From assembly GCF_002078015.1 (NCBI RefSeq), contig NZ_LWBP01000243.1, positions 124,001-188,000 on the forward strand: a stretch of 64,000 nt of DNA. Reading direction: 5' to 3'. The DNA comes from Niastella populi. Its GTDB lineage: Bacteria > Bacteroidota > Bacteroidia > Chitinophagales > Chitinophagaceae. The stretch's first letter is position 1; each line of letters begins with the position of its first letter. This document shows positions 52,235-61,568 of the stretch, one piece after another. Position numbers and translations under genes: made by a program. The notes below the pieces were generated by a model. The model saw only the letters and a program-made list of their open reading frames with translations. It did not search any database and was not told the DNA's origin.

Positions 52235-52303
52235 ATGTTTCGCTCCTCCACTATAAAAATAATGTACATCTCCACTTGCAACAAATACTGTTGTTGCTGT
52301 TAA
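52235..52303 (+). CDS. Cysteine-rich leader peptide upstream of cysH
   Basis: A 22-codon frame from ATG 52235 to TAA 52301-52303; a second in-frame ATG is at 52262. The peptide ends CNKYCCCC, with five Cys in the last eight residues and four consecutive Cys codons (TGT TGT TGC TGT) just before the stop. It lies between a consensus promoter and the first gene of the cysteine operon. Leader peptides loaded with the pathway's end-product amino acid are the classic sign of attenuation: ribosomes stall at Cys codons when charged tRNA-Cys is scarce. GCAACAA-ATACTG-TTGTTGC (52278-52297), which spans the Cys codons, is a perfect seven-base hairpin. No intrinsic terminator is visible before cysH. Confidence 0.6.
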   Translation: MFRSSTIKIMYISTCNKYCCCC

Positions 52304-52369
52304 TACTCAATAATAATTCGCTTGCACCTTGTTTCCCTGTTTCCGATTAATGAATGAAATGAATGTTTA

Positions 52370-53092
52370 ATGCATATGAGCTCAACACTACAGTCAAACT
52401 TGTCAAATTTAACCCACCAATCAGATAGACTAAACATCCGTGATTTTATAAAACTGCTTACAGAACAGTTCCCTGGTAAGGTTACTTTCTCAACCAGCTT
52501 CAGTTATGAAGACCAGGTAATAGCTCATGAAATCCTGAGCAACCAACTGCCTGTAAACATTTTTACGTTGGATACGGGAAGGCTGTTTGCAGAAACCTAT
52601 TCCGTTTGGAACAATACCAACGAAAAATATCACGCCAACATCACCGCTTACTATCCCGATTACCGGTTGCTGGAAGAATTCGTTACCGACAAAGGGCCCA
52701 ATGCATTTTATGAGTCGTTGGAGAACCGGAAACAATGCTGCTATATACGTAAAGTAGAACCGCTGAAAAGAGCGCTGGCCGGCAACGCTATCTGGATAAC
52801 CGGGTTGCGTGCCGAACATTCTCCCGATCGCCAGGACCTCAGCATAATCGAGTGGGACGAAACCAACCAGATCATCAAATATAATCCCATCCTTCACTGG
52901 ACAACCGAACAGGTAAAAAAATACATCGACGATAATAACGTTCCCTATAACATTTTACACGACCGCGGGTTTGTTAGTATCGGTTGCGCACCATGTACCC
53001 GCGCTATCCGCCCCGGCGAAGATTTCAGGGCCGGCCGCTGGTGGTGGGAAGACGCGTCAAAAAAAGAATGTGGTCTGCATATACATAAATAA
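52370..53092 (+). CDS. cysH: Phosphoadenylyl/adenylyl-sulfate reductase (4Fe-4S APS reductase type) CysH
   Basis: Reduces activated sulfate to sulfite with thioredoxin as donor. The 240-residue protein has the PAPS-reductase P-loop-like FSTSFSYEDQV, the paired cysteines Cys123-Cys124 (KQCCYIRK) and Cys206/Cys209 (GCAPCTR), which bind the 4Fe-4S cluster of APS reductases, and the catalytic Cys234 in KKECGLH. The iron-sulfur cysteines and the absence of an APS kinase gene (cysC) point to APS as substrate. First structural gene of the operon, followed 30 bp later by cysD. Confidence 0.93.
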   Translation: MHMSSTLQSNLSNLTHQSDRLNIRDFIKLLTEQFPGKVTFSTSFSYEDQVIAHEILSNQLPVNIFTLDTGRLFAETYSVWNNTNEKYHANITAYYPDYRLLEEFVTDKGPNAFYESLENRKQCCYIRKVEPLKRALAGNAIWITGLRAEHSPDRQDLSIIEWDETNQIIKYNPILHWTTEQVKKYIDDNNVPYNILHDRGFVSIGCAPCTRAIRPGEDFRAGRWWWEDASKKECGLHIHK

Positions 53093-53122
53093 TTATTTAA
53101 CTGAATTCCTGAAAAAAAGAAT

Positions 53123-54031
53123 ATGAGTAAGTATAGTTTAGATTATCTGGATCATTTGGAATCGGAAGCTATTCATATCTTCCGTGAAGTAGCAGGGCAA
53201 TTTGAAAGACCGGCTTTATTGTTCTCCGGTGGTAAAGACTCCATCACGCTGGTACAACTGGCGCTGAAGGCATTTCGCCCCGGTAAATTCCCCTTCCCGC
53301 TGGTGCATATCGATACCGGCCACAACTTCCCCGAAGCATTGAAATACCGCGATGAACTGGCTGAGAAGATTGGCGAAAAATTAATTGTACGTAACGTAGA
53401 AGATACTATAAAATCAAAAAATCTTACCGAGCCAAAAGGAAAATTTGCCAGCCGTAACGCTTTGCAAACGTTTACCCTGCTCGATACCATAGAGGAATTC
53501 GGGTTCGACGCCTGTATCGGCGGCGCCCGTCGAGATGAAGAAAAGGCAAGAGCGAAAGAACGCATCTTCTCTGTTCGGGATGAGTTCGGACAATGGGATC
53601 CCAAACTGCAACGCCCCGAACTGTGGAATACCTATAATGGCAGAATAACAAAAGGCGAGAACGTTCGCGTGTTCCCCATCAGCAACTGGACCGAACTGGA
53701 CGTATGGAATTATATCCGCCGCGAAAAGATCGAACTGCCTTCCATCTACTTCTCGCACGAGCGCGAAGTGATAGATCATGAAGGACAACTGGTAGCTGTA
53801 AGTGATTTCATCAAACTCGATGCTGCCGATAAAGTGCTGAAGAAAAATGTGCGCTATCGCACCGTGGGTGATATGACCTGTACCGCAGCTGTGGAATCAC
53901 ATGCATCGAATATCGATGATATCATCAGCGAGATCACCGCTACCAAAACAAGTGAACGCGGTGAAACCCGTATCGATGATAAAGTGTCTGAAGCAGCGAT
54001 GGAAGACAGAAAGAAAAACGGATATTTCTAA
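53123..54031 (+). CDS. cysD: Sulfate adenylyltransferase subunit 2 (CysD)
   Basis: The ATP-pyrophosphatase-fold catalytic subunit of ATP sulfurylase, which makes APS from sulfate and ATP together with CysN. In 302 residues it shows the PP-loop PALLFSGGKDSITLVQLAL (about 29-47), HIDTGHNFPEALKYRD, CIGGARRDEEKARAKERIFS and the C-terminal RYRTVGDMTCTAAVESHA. Length is standard. Followed by cysN after 81 bp, a gap that contains a dispersed repeat. Confidence 0.96.
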   Translation: MSKYSLDYLDHLESEAIHIFREVAGQFERPALLFSGGKDSITLVQLALKAFRPGKFPFPLVHIDTGHNFPEALKYRDELAEKIGEKLIVRNVEDTIKSKNLTEPKGKFASRNALQTFTLLDTIEEFGFDACIGGARRDEEKARAKERIFSVRDEFGQWDPKLQRPELWNTYNGRITKGENVRVFPISNWTELDVWNYIRREKIELPSIYFSHEREVIDHEGQLVAVSDFIKLDAADKVLKKNVRYRTVGDMTCTAAVESHASNIDDIISEITATKTSERGETRIDDKVSEAAMEDRKKNGYF

Positions 54032-54035
54032 TTTC

Positions 54036-54112
54036 TGATTTATTGATTTCGGGATGTAGAGATTTAATTGAATCCCCAAATCGCGAAATCCCAAAATCTC
54101 AAAATTTCTACG
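54036..54112. repeat. AAATCTCAAAAT-type repeat inside the cys operon, copy 2
   Basis: TTTCTGATTTATTGATTTCGGGATGTAGAG and AAATCCCAAAATCTCAAAATTTC are imperfect inverted repeats between cysD and cysN, related to 42335-42425. The transcript can form a hairpin here. It lacks a T run and probably does not stop transcription. Confidence 0.6.
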
Positions 54113-55351
54113 ATGGATTTATTAAGATTTATAACAGCAGGAAGTGTTGACGATGGCAAAAGCACATTGATCGGGCGTTTATTATACGATAGCAAAAGTA
54201 TAATGATCGATCAGTTGGAAGCGATAGAAAAACAAAGTAAAAATAAAGAGCAGGGTGAAATTGACCTTGCCTTGTTAACCGATGGGCTTCGTGCAGAACG
54301 CGAGCAGGGTATCACCATCGACGTGGCCTATAAATATTTCTCTACGCCAAAACGCAAGTTCATAATCGCTGATGCGCCCGGGCATATTCAATATACCCGT
54401 AACATGGTTACCGGTGCATCCACTGCCGACCTCGCCATTATCCTGGTCGATGCCCGTAACGGCGTTGTGGAGCAAACCCGCAGGCACTCGATCATAGCAT
54501 CCTTATTGAACATTCCTCACGTGGTAGTGGCCATCAACAAAATGGACCTGGTCAACTACTCGCAGGATATTTACAACAATATCGTGATCGATTACGCCGA
54601 TGTGGCAAAATCGCTGGGACTGAAAGATGTTACCTATATTCCTATCAGTGCTGTATTCGGTGATAACATTGTTGAAAAATCGCCCAAACTGGCCTGGTAT
54701 GAAGGGCCTTCATTACTGCATTTGCTCGAAAGCGTGGAAGTGGATAAAGATACCAATCTTACCGACCCCCGGTTCCCTGTGCAGTACGTGATCCGTCCGC
54801 AAACTGACGATCTGCACGATTATCGCGGTTATGCCGGCAAAGTGATCAGTGGTATTTATCGTAAAGGCGATGCTGTTACGGTACTTCCTTCAGGCAGAAC
54901 AAGCAAAATTCAAAAGATCGAGCATAACGGTATAGAAGTAGACGAAGTTTTTGCACCGCAAAGCGCCATCCTTCACCTCGAAGATGATATCGATATCAGC
55001 CGCGGCGATGTTATCGCAAAAAGCGATAACCTGCCTAAAACCACTCAGGAGCTGGATGTGGTATTGTGCTGGATGGATAACAAACCATTGACAACAGGCA
55101 GTAAATATTTATTACAGATCAACAGCCGGGTAGTTAAAAGCGTGATAAAGGAAATCGAATACAAGCTGGATGTAAATACCCTGCAAAAAATGGATGCCAC
55201 AGCAGCCTCATTGAACGATGTAATAAAAGTGAAAATAAAAACTGCATCACCCATTCCGTACGATTCATATAACGACCTGCGGGAGAATGGCGGTGCTATT
55301 CTGATAGACGAAACAAGCCATGTAACGGTAGGCGCCTGTATGATTCAATAG
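54113..55351 (+). CDS. cysN: Sulfate adenylyltransferase subunit 1 (CysN)
   Basis: The EF-Tu-like GTPase subunit that stimulates ATP sulfurylase. The 412 residues begin MDLLRFITAGSVDDGKSTL with the P-loop (10-18), then the switch segment EREQGITIDVAYKYFSTPKRKF, DAPGHIQYTRNMVTGAS (G3) and NKMDL (G4), followed by two beta-barrel domains. It has no C-terminal APS kinase domain, in contrast to CysNC fusions, consistent with an APS-reducing pathway. ATG at 54113 is used; the longer frame runs into the upstream repeat. Confidence 0.95.
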   Translation: MDLLRFITAGSVDDGKSTLIGRLLYDSKSIMIDQLEAIEKQSKNKEQGEIDLALLTDGLRAEREQGITIDVAYKYFSTPKRKFIIADAPGHIQYTRNMVTGASTADLAIILVDARNGVVEQTRRHSIIASLLNIPHVVVAINKMDLVNYSQDIYNNIVIDYADVAKSLGLKDVTYIPISAVFGDNIVEKSPKLAWYEGPSLLHLLESVEVDKDTNLTDPRFPVQYVIRPQTDDLHDYRGYAGKVISGIYRKGDAVTVLPSGRTSKIQKIEHNGIEVDEVFAPQSAILHLEDDIDISRGDVIAKSDNLPKTTQELDVVLCWMDNKPLTTGSKYLLQINSRVVKSVIKEIEYKLDVNTLQKMDATAASLNDVIKVKIKTASPIPYDSYNDLRENGGAILIDETSHVTVGACMIQ

Positions 55352-55392
55352 CAGATCCGAAACAAGTGTTTTCAACCTGGAAAAATGAACAT

Positions 55393-56220
55393 ATGAGCAG
55401 TAAGGAATTTATACAACAGTTATTTGCACAACATAAAAAGGTGAACAGAACATTTCCCGATAAGGAACTGGCTGAGCAGTTCATTGATCAGTTGTTCAAC
55501 CTGTTATTCCTTCCCAATAAAAAGCATAACCAGGTTGAAGATGTGGAAAGAGAGCTCGATCTGCTAAAGAGTCATTTGTTAAGCCTGGCCTACGATGTAG
55601 TGCAAAAAGAAGAGAAAGCGGTACATATTGCCGAAACCTTCTTTGAAGCCATTCCTTCATTGTATGCAAAACTCATGAAAGACGCGCAGGCTTTACTGGA
55701 GTTCGATCCTGCTGCGCGTTCGGTAGAAGAAGTGCTGGTAGCTTATCCCGGGTTTTATGCAACGGCAATATATCGCCTGTCGCACCAATTATGGGAGCAG
55801 GGCGTAGAAGTGTTGCCAAGGTTGTTCACAGAATATGCGCACAGCAAAACAGGTGTTGATATTCACCCCGGCGCGCGCATAGGTGAAGCGTTCTGCATCG
55901 ATCACGGAACGGGAATTGTGATAGGAGAAACTACCGAAATAGGCAATCATGTAAAAATATACCAGGGCGTAACATTGGGCGCGCTGAACGTATCGAAAGA
56001 TAATGTAGCGAAACGCCACCCGACAATTGAAGATAATGTGACAATTTATTCCGGCGCAACCATTTTGGGCGGAACAACGGTGATAGGCAAGGATAGTATC
56101 ATTGGCGGTAATGTTTGGCTTACATACAGCGTACCCGCTTTTTCGGTGGTATATCATAAGAGCGAAGTGAAAGTGAGAGACAAGAACCCGTTTCCGGAAC
56201 CATTGAACTTTGTCATATAA
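55393..56220 (+). CDS. cysE: Serine O-acetyltransferase (CysE/EpsC type)
   Basis: Makes O-acetylserine from serine and acetyl-CoA, the carbon acceptor for cysteine. The 275-residue protein has an N-terminal helical domain and a left-handed beta-helix with [37 protein letters not shown] and the catalytic His158-type site in DHGTG. The long N-terminal part and sequence resemble the EpsC branch of serine acetyltransferases. ATG at 55393 ([10 protein letters not shown]) follows the cysN stop by 41 bp; cysK follows after 13 bp. Confidence 0.93.
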   Translation: MSSKEFIQQLFAQHKKVNRTFPDKELAEQFIDQLFNLLFLPNKKHNQVEDVERELDLLKSHLLSLAYDVVQKEEKAVHIAETFFEAIPSLYAKLMKDAQALLEFDPAARSVEEVLVAYPGFYATAIYRLSHQLWEQGVEVLPRLFTEYAHSKTGVDIHPGARIGEAFCIDHGTGIVIGETTEIGNHVKIYQGVTLGALNVSKDNVAKRHPTIEDNVTIYSGATILGGTTVIGKDSIIGGNVWLTYSVPAFSVVYHKSEVKVRDKNPFPEPLNFVI

Positions 56221-56233
56221 AAAATTAAACGTT

Positions 56234-57208
56234 ATGATCACAGAACAACCTAACAAGACAAATAATATAACTGACAACCAAAACAACCAGCGAATGAGAG
56301 CCGGCAACATTTTAGAAACGATTGGTCAAACACCGCATGTTAAAATAAACAGGCTGTTTGGCAACGGACATGAAGTATGGATAAAACTGGAGCGTAACAA
56401 CCCCGGCAATAGCATCAAAGACCGCATTGCATTATCTATGATCGAAGATGCGGAAAAGAAAGGGATCCTCAACAAGAACAGCGTGATCATAGAACCTACA
56501 TCGGGTAACACCGGCATTGGTTTGGCTATGGTTGCCGCCGTAAAAGGATACAAATTGATTTTGGTTATGCCCGAATCGATGAGTGTTGAAAGAAGACAAC
56601 TGATGGAATTGTATGGCGCTTCATTTGAACTCACGCCCCGTGAAAAGGGTATGAAAGGCGCTATCGAAAAAGCAAAGGAACTGGTTGCAGCAACGCCCAA
56701 TTCATGGATGCCGCAACAGTTCGATAATGCAGCCAATGTAAAAGTGCACCGCGAAACTACTGCACAGGAGATCCTGGCAAGTTTTCCCGATGGTATCGAT
56801 TACCTGATCACCGGTGTGGGAACCGGCGGCCACATTACCGGTGTTGCAGAAGTGCTGAAAGCAAAATTCCCTAACCTGAAAGTGTTCGCTGTTGAGCCGG
56901 AATTATCTGCCGTTATCAGTGGTGGCGCTCCCGGACCGCATCCTTTACAGGGCCTCGGTGCAGGTTTCATTCCTTCTATCCTTGATACAAAGTTGTTGGA
57001 TGGCACCATACAGGTAGGTAAAGACGAATCATTCGTTTACGCACAACGCCTGGCTAAAGAAGAAGGGATTCTGGCAGGTATTTCTACCGGCGCCGCACTG
57101 GCAGCCGTTGCGAAAAAATTGGCCGAAATACCCAATGGCGCTCGCGTACTTACATTTAATTACGATACCGGCGAGCGGTATTTATCAATAGACGGTTTAT
57201 ATAAATAA
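56234..57208 (+). CDS. cysM: Cysteine synthase (O-acetylserine sulfhydrylase)
   Basis: A PLP enzyme that joins sulfide to O-acetylserine. Of 324 residues the core begins [22 protein letters not shown]; the PLP lysine is in [12 protein letters not shown], the substrate loop in [13 protein letters not shown], and the phosphate loop in [11 protein letters not shown]. CysK and CysM cannot be told apart securely; the loop sequences fit CysK as well. An unusual Asn/Gln-rich N-terminal stretch precedes the core; ATG at 56294 would remove it. Co-transcribed with cysE and cobA. Confidence 0.9.
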   Translation: MITEQPNKTNNITDNQNNQRMRAGNILETIGQTPHVKINRLFGNGHEVWIKLERNNPGNSIKDRIALSMIEDAEKKGILNKNSVIIEPTSGNTGIGLAMVAAVKGYKLILVMPESMSVERRQLMELYGASFELTPREKGMKGAIEKAKELVAATPNSWMPQQFDNAANVKVHRETTAQEILASFPDGIDYLITGVGTGGHITGVAEVLKAKFPNLKVFAVEPELSAVISGGAPGPHPLQGLGAGFIPSILDTKLLDGTIQVGKDESFVYAQRLAKEEGILAGISTGAALAAVAKKLAEIPNGARVLTFNYDTGERYLSIDGLYK

Positions 57209-57219
57209 TTAGCCCGCAC

Positions 57220-58083
57220 ATGCAAACGAATCCTACATATGGTAAAGTGATACTGGCTGCTGCCGGTCCCGGCGATCCGGAACTGGTAACGGTAAAAACA
57301 GTACGCTACCTGCAGCAGGCCGAAGTGGTGCTGGCCGATCGCCTCGTAAGCGAAGTGATCCTGCAGGAATATGTGAACCGCAAGGCGGAGATCGTTTATG
57401 TAGGAAAGCAATGCAGTCGCGGTTCATCGACGCCGCAGTATACCATCAATGAACTGATGGTGCACTATGCATTGCAGGGCAAACTGGTAGTACGGTTAAA
57501 AGGCGGCGATGCATCGATGTTCTCGAACATCCTCGATGAATTGAAAGCCCTTGTACAACACAAGATACCATATGAAATTGTGCCCGGCGTAACTGCCGCA
57601 CTTGGTGCCGCAGCGTATGCCGGAATGCCTTTGACGGCCAGGGGATATACCACTTCCGTTCGTTTCCTCACCAGTTATAAACTGGATGTTGTAACGGAAA
57701 CCTACTGGAAGGAACTGGCCCAAACCAATGATACGCTGGTGTTTTATATGTCGTCCGAAACATTGGACCATGTGGTTGATAACCTCGTAAAGCATAACAT
57801 AGGAGAGGAGAAGTTGCTGGCGGTTATTGAACAGGCTACCACGCCATTGCAAAACGTGCATGTAACCAATTTATATAAATACAATGAACGGCTTCGGGGA
57901 AGAACTTTCGTTTCGCCGTCGCTGGTCATCATAGGCAAAGTGGTGGCTTTGCATGAGCAGTTCAGGTGGATAGAGAACAGCAACAGCGCCGAACATTATT
58001 TTAAACCACTTGCAAAACTGATTACGACAACACCCGATTCTGAAAATGCGGAAAAAGTAAATAAACATGTTAGCAGAGCATAA
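57220..58083 (+). CDS. cobA: Uroporphyrinogen-III C-methyltransferase (CobA/SumT)
   Basis: Makes precorrin-2 by two methyl transfers from S-adenosylmethionine, the first step to the siroheme of sulfite reductase. The 287-residue protein has the tetrapyrrole-methylase motifs VILAAAGPGDPELVTVKTVRYL, VVLADRLVS, VRLKGGDASMF and EIVPGVTAALGAAAYAGMPLTARG. It is not fused to the dehydrogenase, which is encoded separately at 61.6 kb. It overlaps cysJ by 17 bp, so the genes are translationally coupled. Confidence 0.93.
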   Translation: MQTNPTYGKVILAAAGPGDPELVTVKTVRYLQQAEVVLADRLVSEVILQEYVNRKAEIVYVGKQCSRGSSTPQYTINELMVHYALQGKLVVRLKGGDASMFSNILDELKALVQHKIPYEIVPGVTAALGAAAYAGMPLTARGYTTSVRFLTSYKLDVVTETYWKELAQTNDTLVFYMSSETLDHVVDNLVKHNIGEEKLLAVIEQATTPLQNVHVTNLYKYNERLRGRTFVSPSLVIIGKVVALHEQFRWIENSNSAEHYFKPLAKLITTTPDSENAEKVNKHVSRA

Positions 58084-59812
58084 ACTGAAATTGTTACAGG
58101 ATTTAGTAAAGTCTTCTACAAAAGAAGAGCTGGTTTGGATGAATGGATTCCTCGCAGGCGTGCTGATGAATTGCCACGATCAACCGGCACTGGCTTCTAC
58201 CGCGGCGCCTGCAACCGCAGTAGCGCCGGTAGCCGCGCCCGCTTCCGATAAACCAGCCGTATCAAAGATCACCATCGCATATGGTACTGAAACCGGTAAC
58301 TCAAAAAAGCTGGCGACCGACCTGGCTACAAAAGCAAAAAAGAGCGGTATCCAGGCTAAAGTGGTGAGCCTCGACCAATACAGGCTGAACGACCTGGCCA
58401 AAGAAGAATACTTCTTTACCATCATCAGCACCCAGGGCGAAGGCGAACCGCCTGCTACGGCCAAGAAATTTTACGACCATATTCATCAGAATGGTTTCAA
58501 ACTGCCGCAAATGAAGTTCGGCGTGCTGGCGCTGGGCGATACGTCGTATCCCCTGTTCTGCAAGGCCGGCGAAGATGTTTATCAACAGCTGCATAAACTG
58601 GGCGGACAACCGGTTGCTCCGTTAACTAAATGCGATACCGATTACCAGGGCGATGCCGAAGGCTGGTTCTCGCAGGTATTGCATTCCCTCACAACAACTA
58701 CCAGCAGCAATGGCACCGCATCGGTAGGCGCCGTTGTGGCCAAAAAGCCGGCCGGTAAAAAAACGTATGCAGGTACTATCATAACCAACGTAAACCTGAA
58801 CGACAGAGGTTCAAGCAAAGCAACCCATCATATTGAAATAACAGCAGATGAACTGGAATACCAGCCCGGTGATTCAATCGGTATTATTCCCGAGAATTCA
58901 ACTGCCGTAGTAGACGCTATCCTTGCCATCGCCGGTGTTGATGGCAGGAAATCAGTTGCTTTCCGTAACGAAACACATACTGTTGTGGAGTTGTTGAAAA
59001 AGAAACTGAACATCGCTTATTTACCCGAGCGCGTTGTAAAACAATACGCTTCCATCGTAAAACAGGATATTCCTGAAACGAAGATCAGCCTGCTCGATCT
59101 GTTGAAGATTTACCCGGTAAGCAACGCAGCGCAGTTTGAAGATGTGATTGGCATTCTTGAGCCTATCACTCCACGACTGTATTCGATCTCATCATCGCCC
59201 CAGGCGCATAGCGGAGAAGTGCATGTAACCATCGCCCGCGATAATTTCAAAGTGAATGACGAACTGAAGCAGGGCTTATGCTCAAACTACCTGGCTGAAC
59301 TGGCCGTGGATAGTTCACTGGAATTTTATGTGCACAAGAACAACCAGTTTCGCTTACCCGCGCCTGAGAAAGATGTTATTATGATTGGGCCCGGTACCGG
59401 TATCGCTCCATTCAGGTCGTTTCTGGCTGAGCGCGATGCCACAGGCGCCGAAGGCCGTAACTGGCTTTTCTTTGGCGACCAGCACTTCGTTACCGACTTC
59501 CTGTATCAAACCGAACTGCAGAACTGGATGCAGACAGGCGTACTCACAAAAATGAACGTAGCCTTTTCGAGAGACCAGGCAACTAAAATATATGTTCAGC
59601 ACAAAATGCTGCAGCACAGCAAAGAGTTGTACGAGTGGTTGCAAAATGGCGCTTACGTTTACATATGCGGCGCCAAGGAACCAATGAGCGTAGATGTGGA
59701 GAACACCCTGCTGCAGATCATAGAGCGTTTTGGCAGCAAATCGACTGCACAGGCTCTTGAGTATCTGAACAACCTGAAAGAAGAAGGCCGGTTCCTGAAA
59801 GACGTGTATTAA
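58067..59812 (+). CDS. cysJ: Assimilatory sulfite reductase flavoprotein subunit (CysJ)
   Basis: Passes electrons from NADPH through FAD and FMN to the hemoprotein CysI. In 581 residues: a short helical N-terminus, an Ala-rich linker (about 45-65), flavodoxin domain with ITIAYGTETGNSKKLA, ISTQGEGEPPATAKKFYD and LGDTSYPLFCKAG, then an FAD domain with RLYSISSSPQ and an NADP domain with IGPGTGIAPFRSFL, FFGDQH and the C-terminal YVYICGAKEPMSVDVE. Complete. cysI follows after a 52-bp gap that holds a hairpin. Confidence 0.93.
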   Translation: MLAEHKLKLLQDLVKSSTKEELVWMNGFLAGVLMNCHDQPALASTAAPATAVAPVAAPASDKPAVSKITIAYGTETGNSKKLATDLATKAKKSGIQAKVVSLDQYRLNDLAKEEYFFTIISTQGEGEPPATAKKFYDHIHQNGFKLPQMKFGVLALGDTSYPLFCKAGEDVYQQLHKLGGQPVAPLTKCDTDYQGDAEGWFSQVLHSLTTTTSSNGTASVGAVVAKKPAGKKTYAGTIITNVNLNDRGSSKATHHIEITADELEYQPGDSIGIIPENSTAVVDAILAIAGVDGRKSVAFRNETHTVVELLKKKLNIAYLPERVVKQYASIVKQDIPETKISLLDLLKIYPVSNAAQFEDVIGILEPITPRLYSISSSPQAHSGEVHVTIARDNFKVNDELKQGLCSNYLAELAVDSSLEFYVHKNNQFRLPAPEKDVIMIGPGTGIAPFRSFLAERDATGAEGRNWLFFGDQHFVTDFLYQTELQNWMQTGVLTKMNVAFSRDQATKIYVQHKMLQHSKELYEWLQNGAYVYICGAKEPMSVDVENTLLQIIERFGSKSTAQALEYLNNLKEEGRFLKDVY

Positions 59813-59819
59813 TAACGAA

Positions 59820-59848
59820 GTGTGCCACGTTTCCAAAACGCGGCACAC
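59820..59848. repeat. GTGTGCCACG hairpin between cysJ and cysI, copy 2
   Basis: GTGTGCCACGTTT and AAAACGCGGCACAC form a stem of about 13 bases with a two-base loop. It matches the hairpin at 20868-20915 in both arms. No T run follows, so it may act on RNA stability instead of termination. Confidence 0.65.
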
Positions 59849-59864
59849 CTGAAACATTTAGAAA

Positions 59865-61553
59865 ATGAGCACAAACGACAATAAGAATTTATCTTCTACT
59901 GAGAGAATAAAAATGGCCAGCGATGGCTTGCGTGGTACTTTAAAGGAAAGCCTGCACGACGAGTTGACGGGTGCTATACGTGAAGATGATCAGGCGCTGG
60001 TTAAGTTTCATGGCATGTACCAGCAGGATGACCGCGATCGCCGGGAAGAGCGCAGCGCCAAAAAACTGGAATGGTTATATTCCTATATGCTCCGTTTACG
60101 TTTACCCGGTGGCTTTATGACCGGTGAACAATACGTTGGCCTGCATAATATCGCCGGCGAGCACTCAACCGGTGTGATAAAGATCACCACGCGCCAAACC
60201 ATTCAGCTGCATGGTATTCTTAAATCGCATGTAAAGCCAACTATTCAGGCTTTCAACACCATACTCATCGATTCTATTTCAGCTTGTGGCGATGTAAACC
60301 GTAATGTAGCGTGCGCTGCACACCCCAAGTTTTCGCCAATACATGAAGAAATATTCTCCTATGCGGGAAAAATAAGCAAGCTCGGCCTGCCAAAAACAAA
60401 AGCCTACTATGAAATATGGCTCGATGAAAAGCCCCTGCTTGACCCTAAGGAGAAAGAAGAAGTGGAAAAAGATCCATTGTACCAGGATCGCTATCTGCCC
60501 CGTAAGTTCAAAATAGGCATAGCTATTCCGCCAAACAACGATGTGGATGTATTTACGAACGACCTGGGCCTTATTGCCATTATAGAAAATGACAAACTGG
60601 TAGGTTTCAATATCGCAGCCGGTGGCGGCTTGGGTACTACGCATGGTAACGCGGCCACTTATCCGCGACTGGCTTCTATGCTGGGTTTTGTACGCGGCGA
60701 AGAACAAACGCTGAAAGCGGTGCTGGAAGTAATTACCATTCAGCGCGACCATGGTAACCGTAGCGATCGCAAACTGAGCCGCCTGAAATACACCATCGAT
60801 AAAATGGGTGTGGAGGCGTTCAAGGCAGAACTCGAAAAACGTTGTGGTTTCAAACTGGAAGAGCCAAAGCCATATACCTTCACCAGCAGAAAGGACGATT
60901 ACGGCTGGCATAAGAACCACGAAGGGAAATGGTATTATACTGTATTTATTGAAAATGGCCGTATAGCCGATGAAAAGGTTGCTTTAAAAACAGCCTTGCT
61001 TGAAGTGGCGAAAACCGGGAAGGTAAATTTCAGGTTTACCAGTAACCAGGGCTTGATCCTAAGCGATATTGCACAAAAAGATAAGAAGGCGGTAGAAAAG
61101 ATCCTGAACGATTTTGGCATTATTGAGCATACCGAAAATGCAGGCGCCATGCGTAAAAGCGCCATCGCCTGCGTAGCCTTCAATACCTGTTCGCTGGCGC
61201 TGGCCGAAGCACAACGCTACCTGCCATCGCTCATCACTAAAGTTGAGCCTATCTTAGCAAAATATGGCCTGCAGAATGATGATATTTCAATGCGTATGAC
61301 CGGTTGCCCGAATGGTTGCGGAAGGTCGTATGCAGCGGAGATCGGTTTTGTAGGTACTGCCTATGGCCGGTATAACTTACATTTGGGGGGCGACCGTGAG
61401 GGATTCCGTTTAAATAAAAAGTATAAAGAGAATATCGACGAGCCTGCAATTTTGAAGGAGCTGGATGAACTGTTTGAGAAATACAGCAAAAACAGAAGAG
61501 CAGGCGAAACATTCGGCGATTTCGCAGTTCGGGAGAAGTTGGTAACGTTTTAA
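59865..61553 (+). CDS. cysI: Assimilatory sulfite reductase hemoprotein subunit (CysI)
   Basis: Reduces sulfite to sulfide in a six-electron step at a siroheme coupled to a 4Fe-4S cluster. The 562-residue protein shows ITTRQTIQLHGI, DVNRNVACAAHP, GGGLGTTHGNAATYPRL and the cluster/siroheme cysteines in IACVAFNTCSLALAEAQRYLP (Cys-x5-Cys) and MTGCPNGCGRSYAAEIGFVG (Cys-x3-Cys). Length is normal. It needs the siroheme made by CobA and the next gene product. Confidence 0.95.
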   Translation: MSTNDNKNLSSTERIKMASDGLRGTLKESLHDELTGAIREDDQALVKFHGMYQQDDRDRREERSAKKLEWLYSYMLRLRLPGGFMTGEQYVGLHNIAGEHSTGVIKITTRQTIQLHGILKSHVKPTIQAFNTILIDSISACGDVNRNVACAAHPKFSPIHEEIFSYAGKISKLGLPKTKAYYEIWLDEKPLLDPKEKEEVEKDPLYQDRYLPRKFKIGIAIPPNNDVDVFTNDLGLIAIIENDKLVGFNIAAGGGLGTTHGNAATYPRLASMLGFVRGEEQTLKAVLEVITIQRDHGNRSDRKLSRLKYTIDKMGVEAFKAELEKRCGFKLEEPKPYTFTSRKDDYGWHKNHEGKWYYTVFIENGRIADEKVALKTALLEVAKTGKVNFRFTSNQGLILSDIAQKDKKAVEKILNDFGIIEHTENAGAMRKSAIACVAFNTCSLALAEAQRYLPSLITKVEPILAKYGLQNDDISMRMTGCPNGCGRSYAAEIGFVGTAYGRYNLHLGGDREGFRLNKKYKENIDEPAILKELDELFEKYSKNRRAGETFGDFAVREKLVTF

Positions 61554-61568
61554 AAATTGCTGACACGA

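Noticed and set aside
52211-52369. SAM- or other sulfur riboswitch before cysH
   Set aside because: I could not find the core helices of a SAM riboswitch, and the leader is short; the Cys-rich ORF explains the region better.
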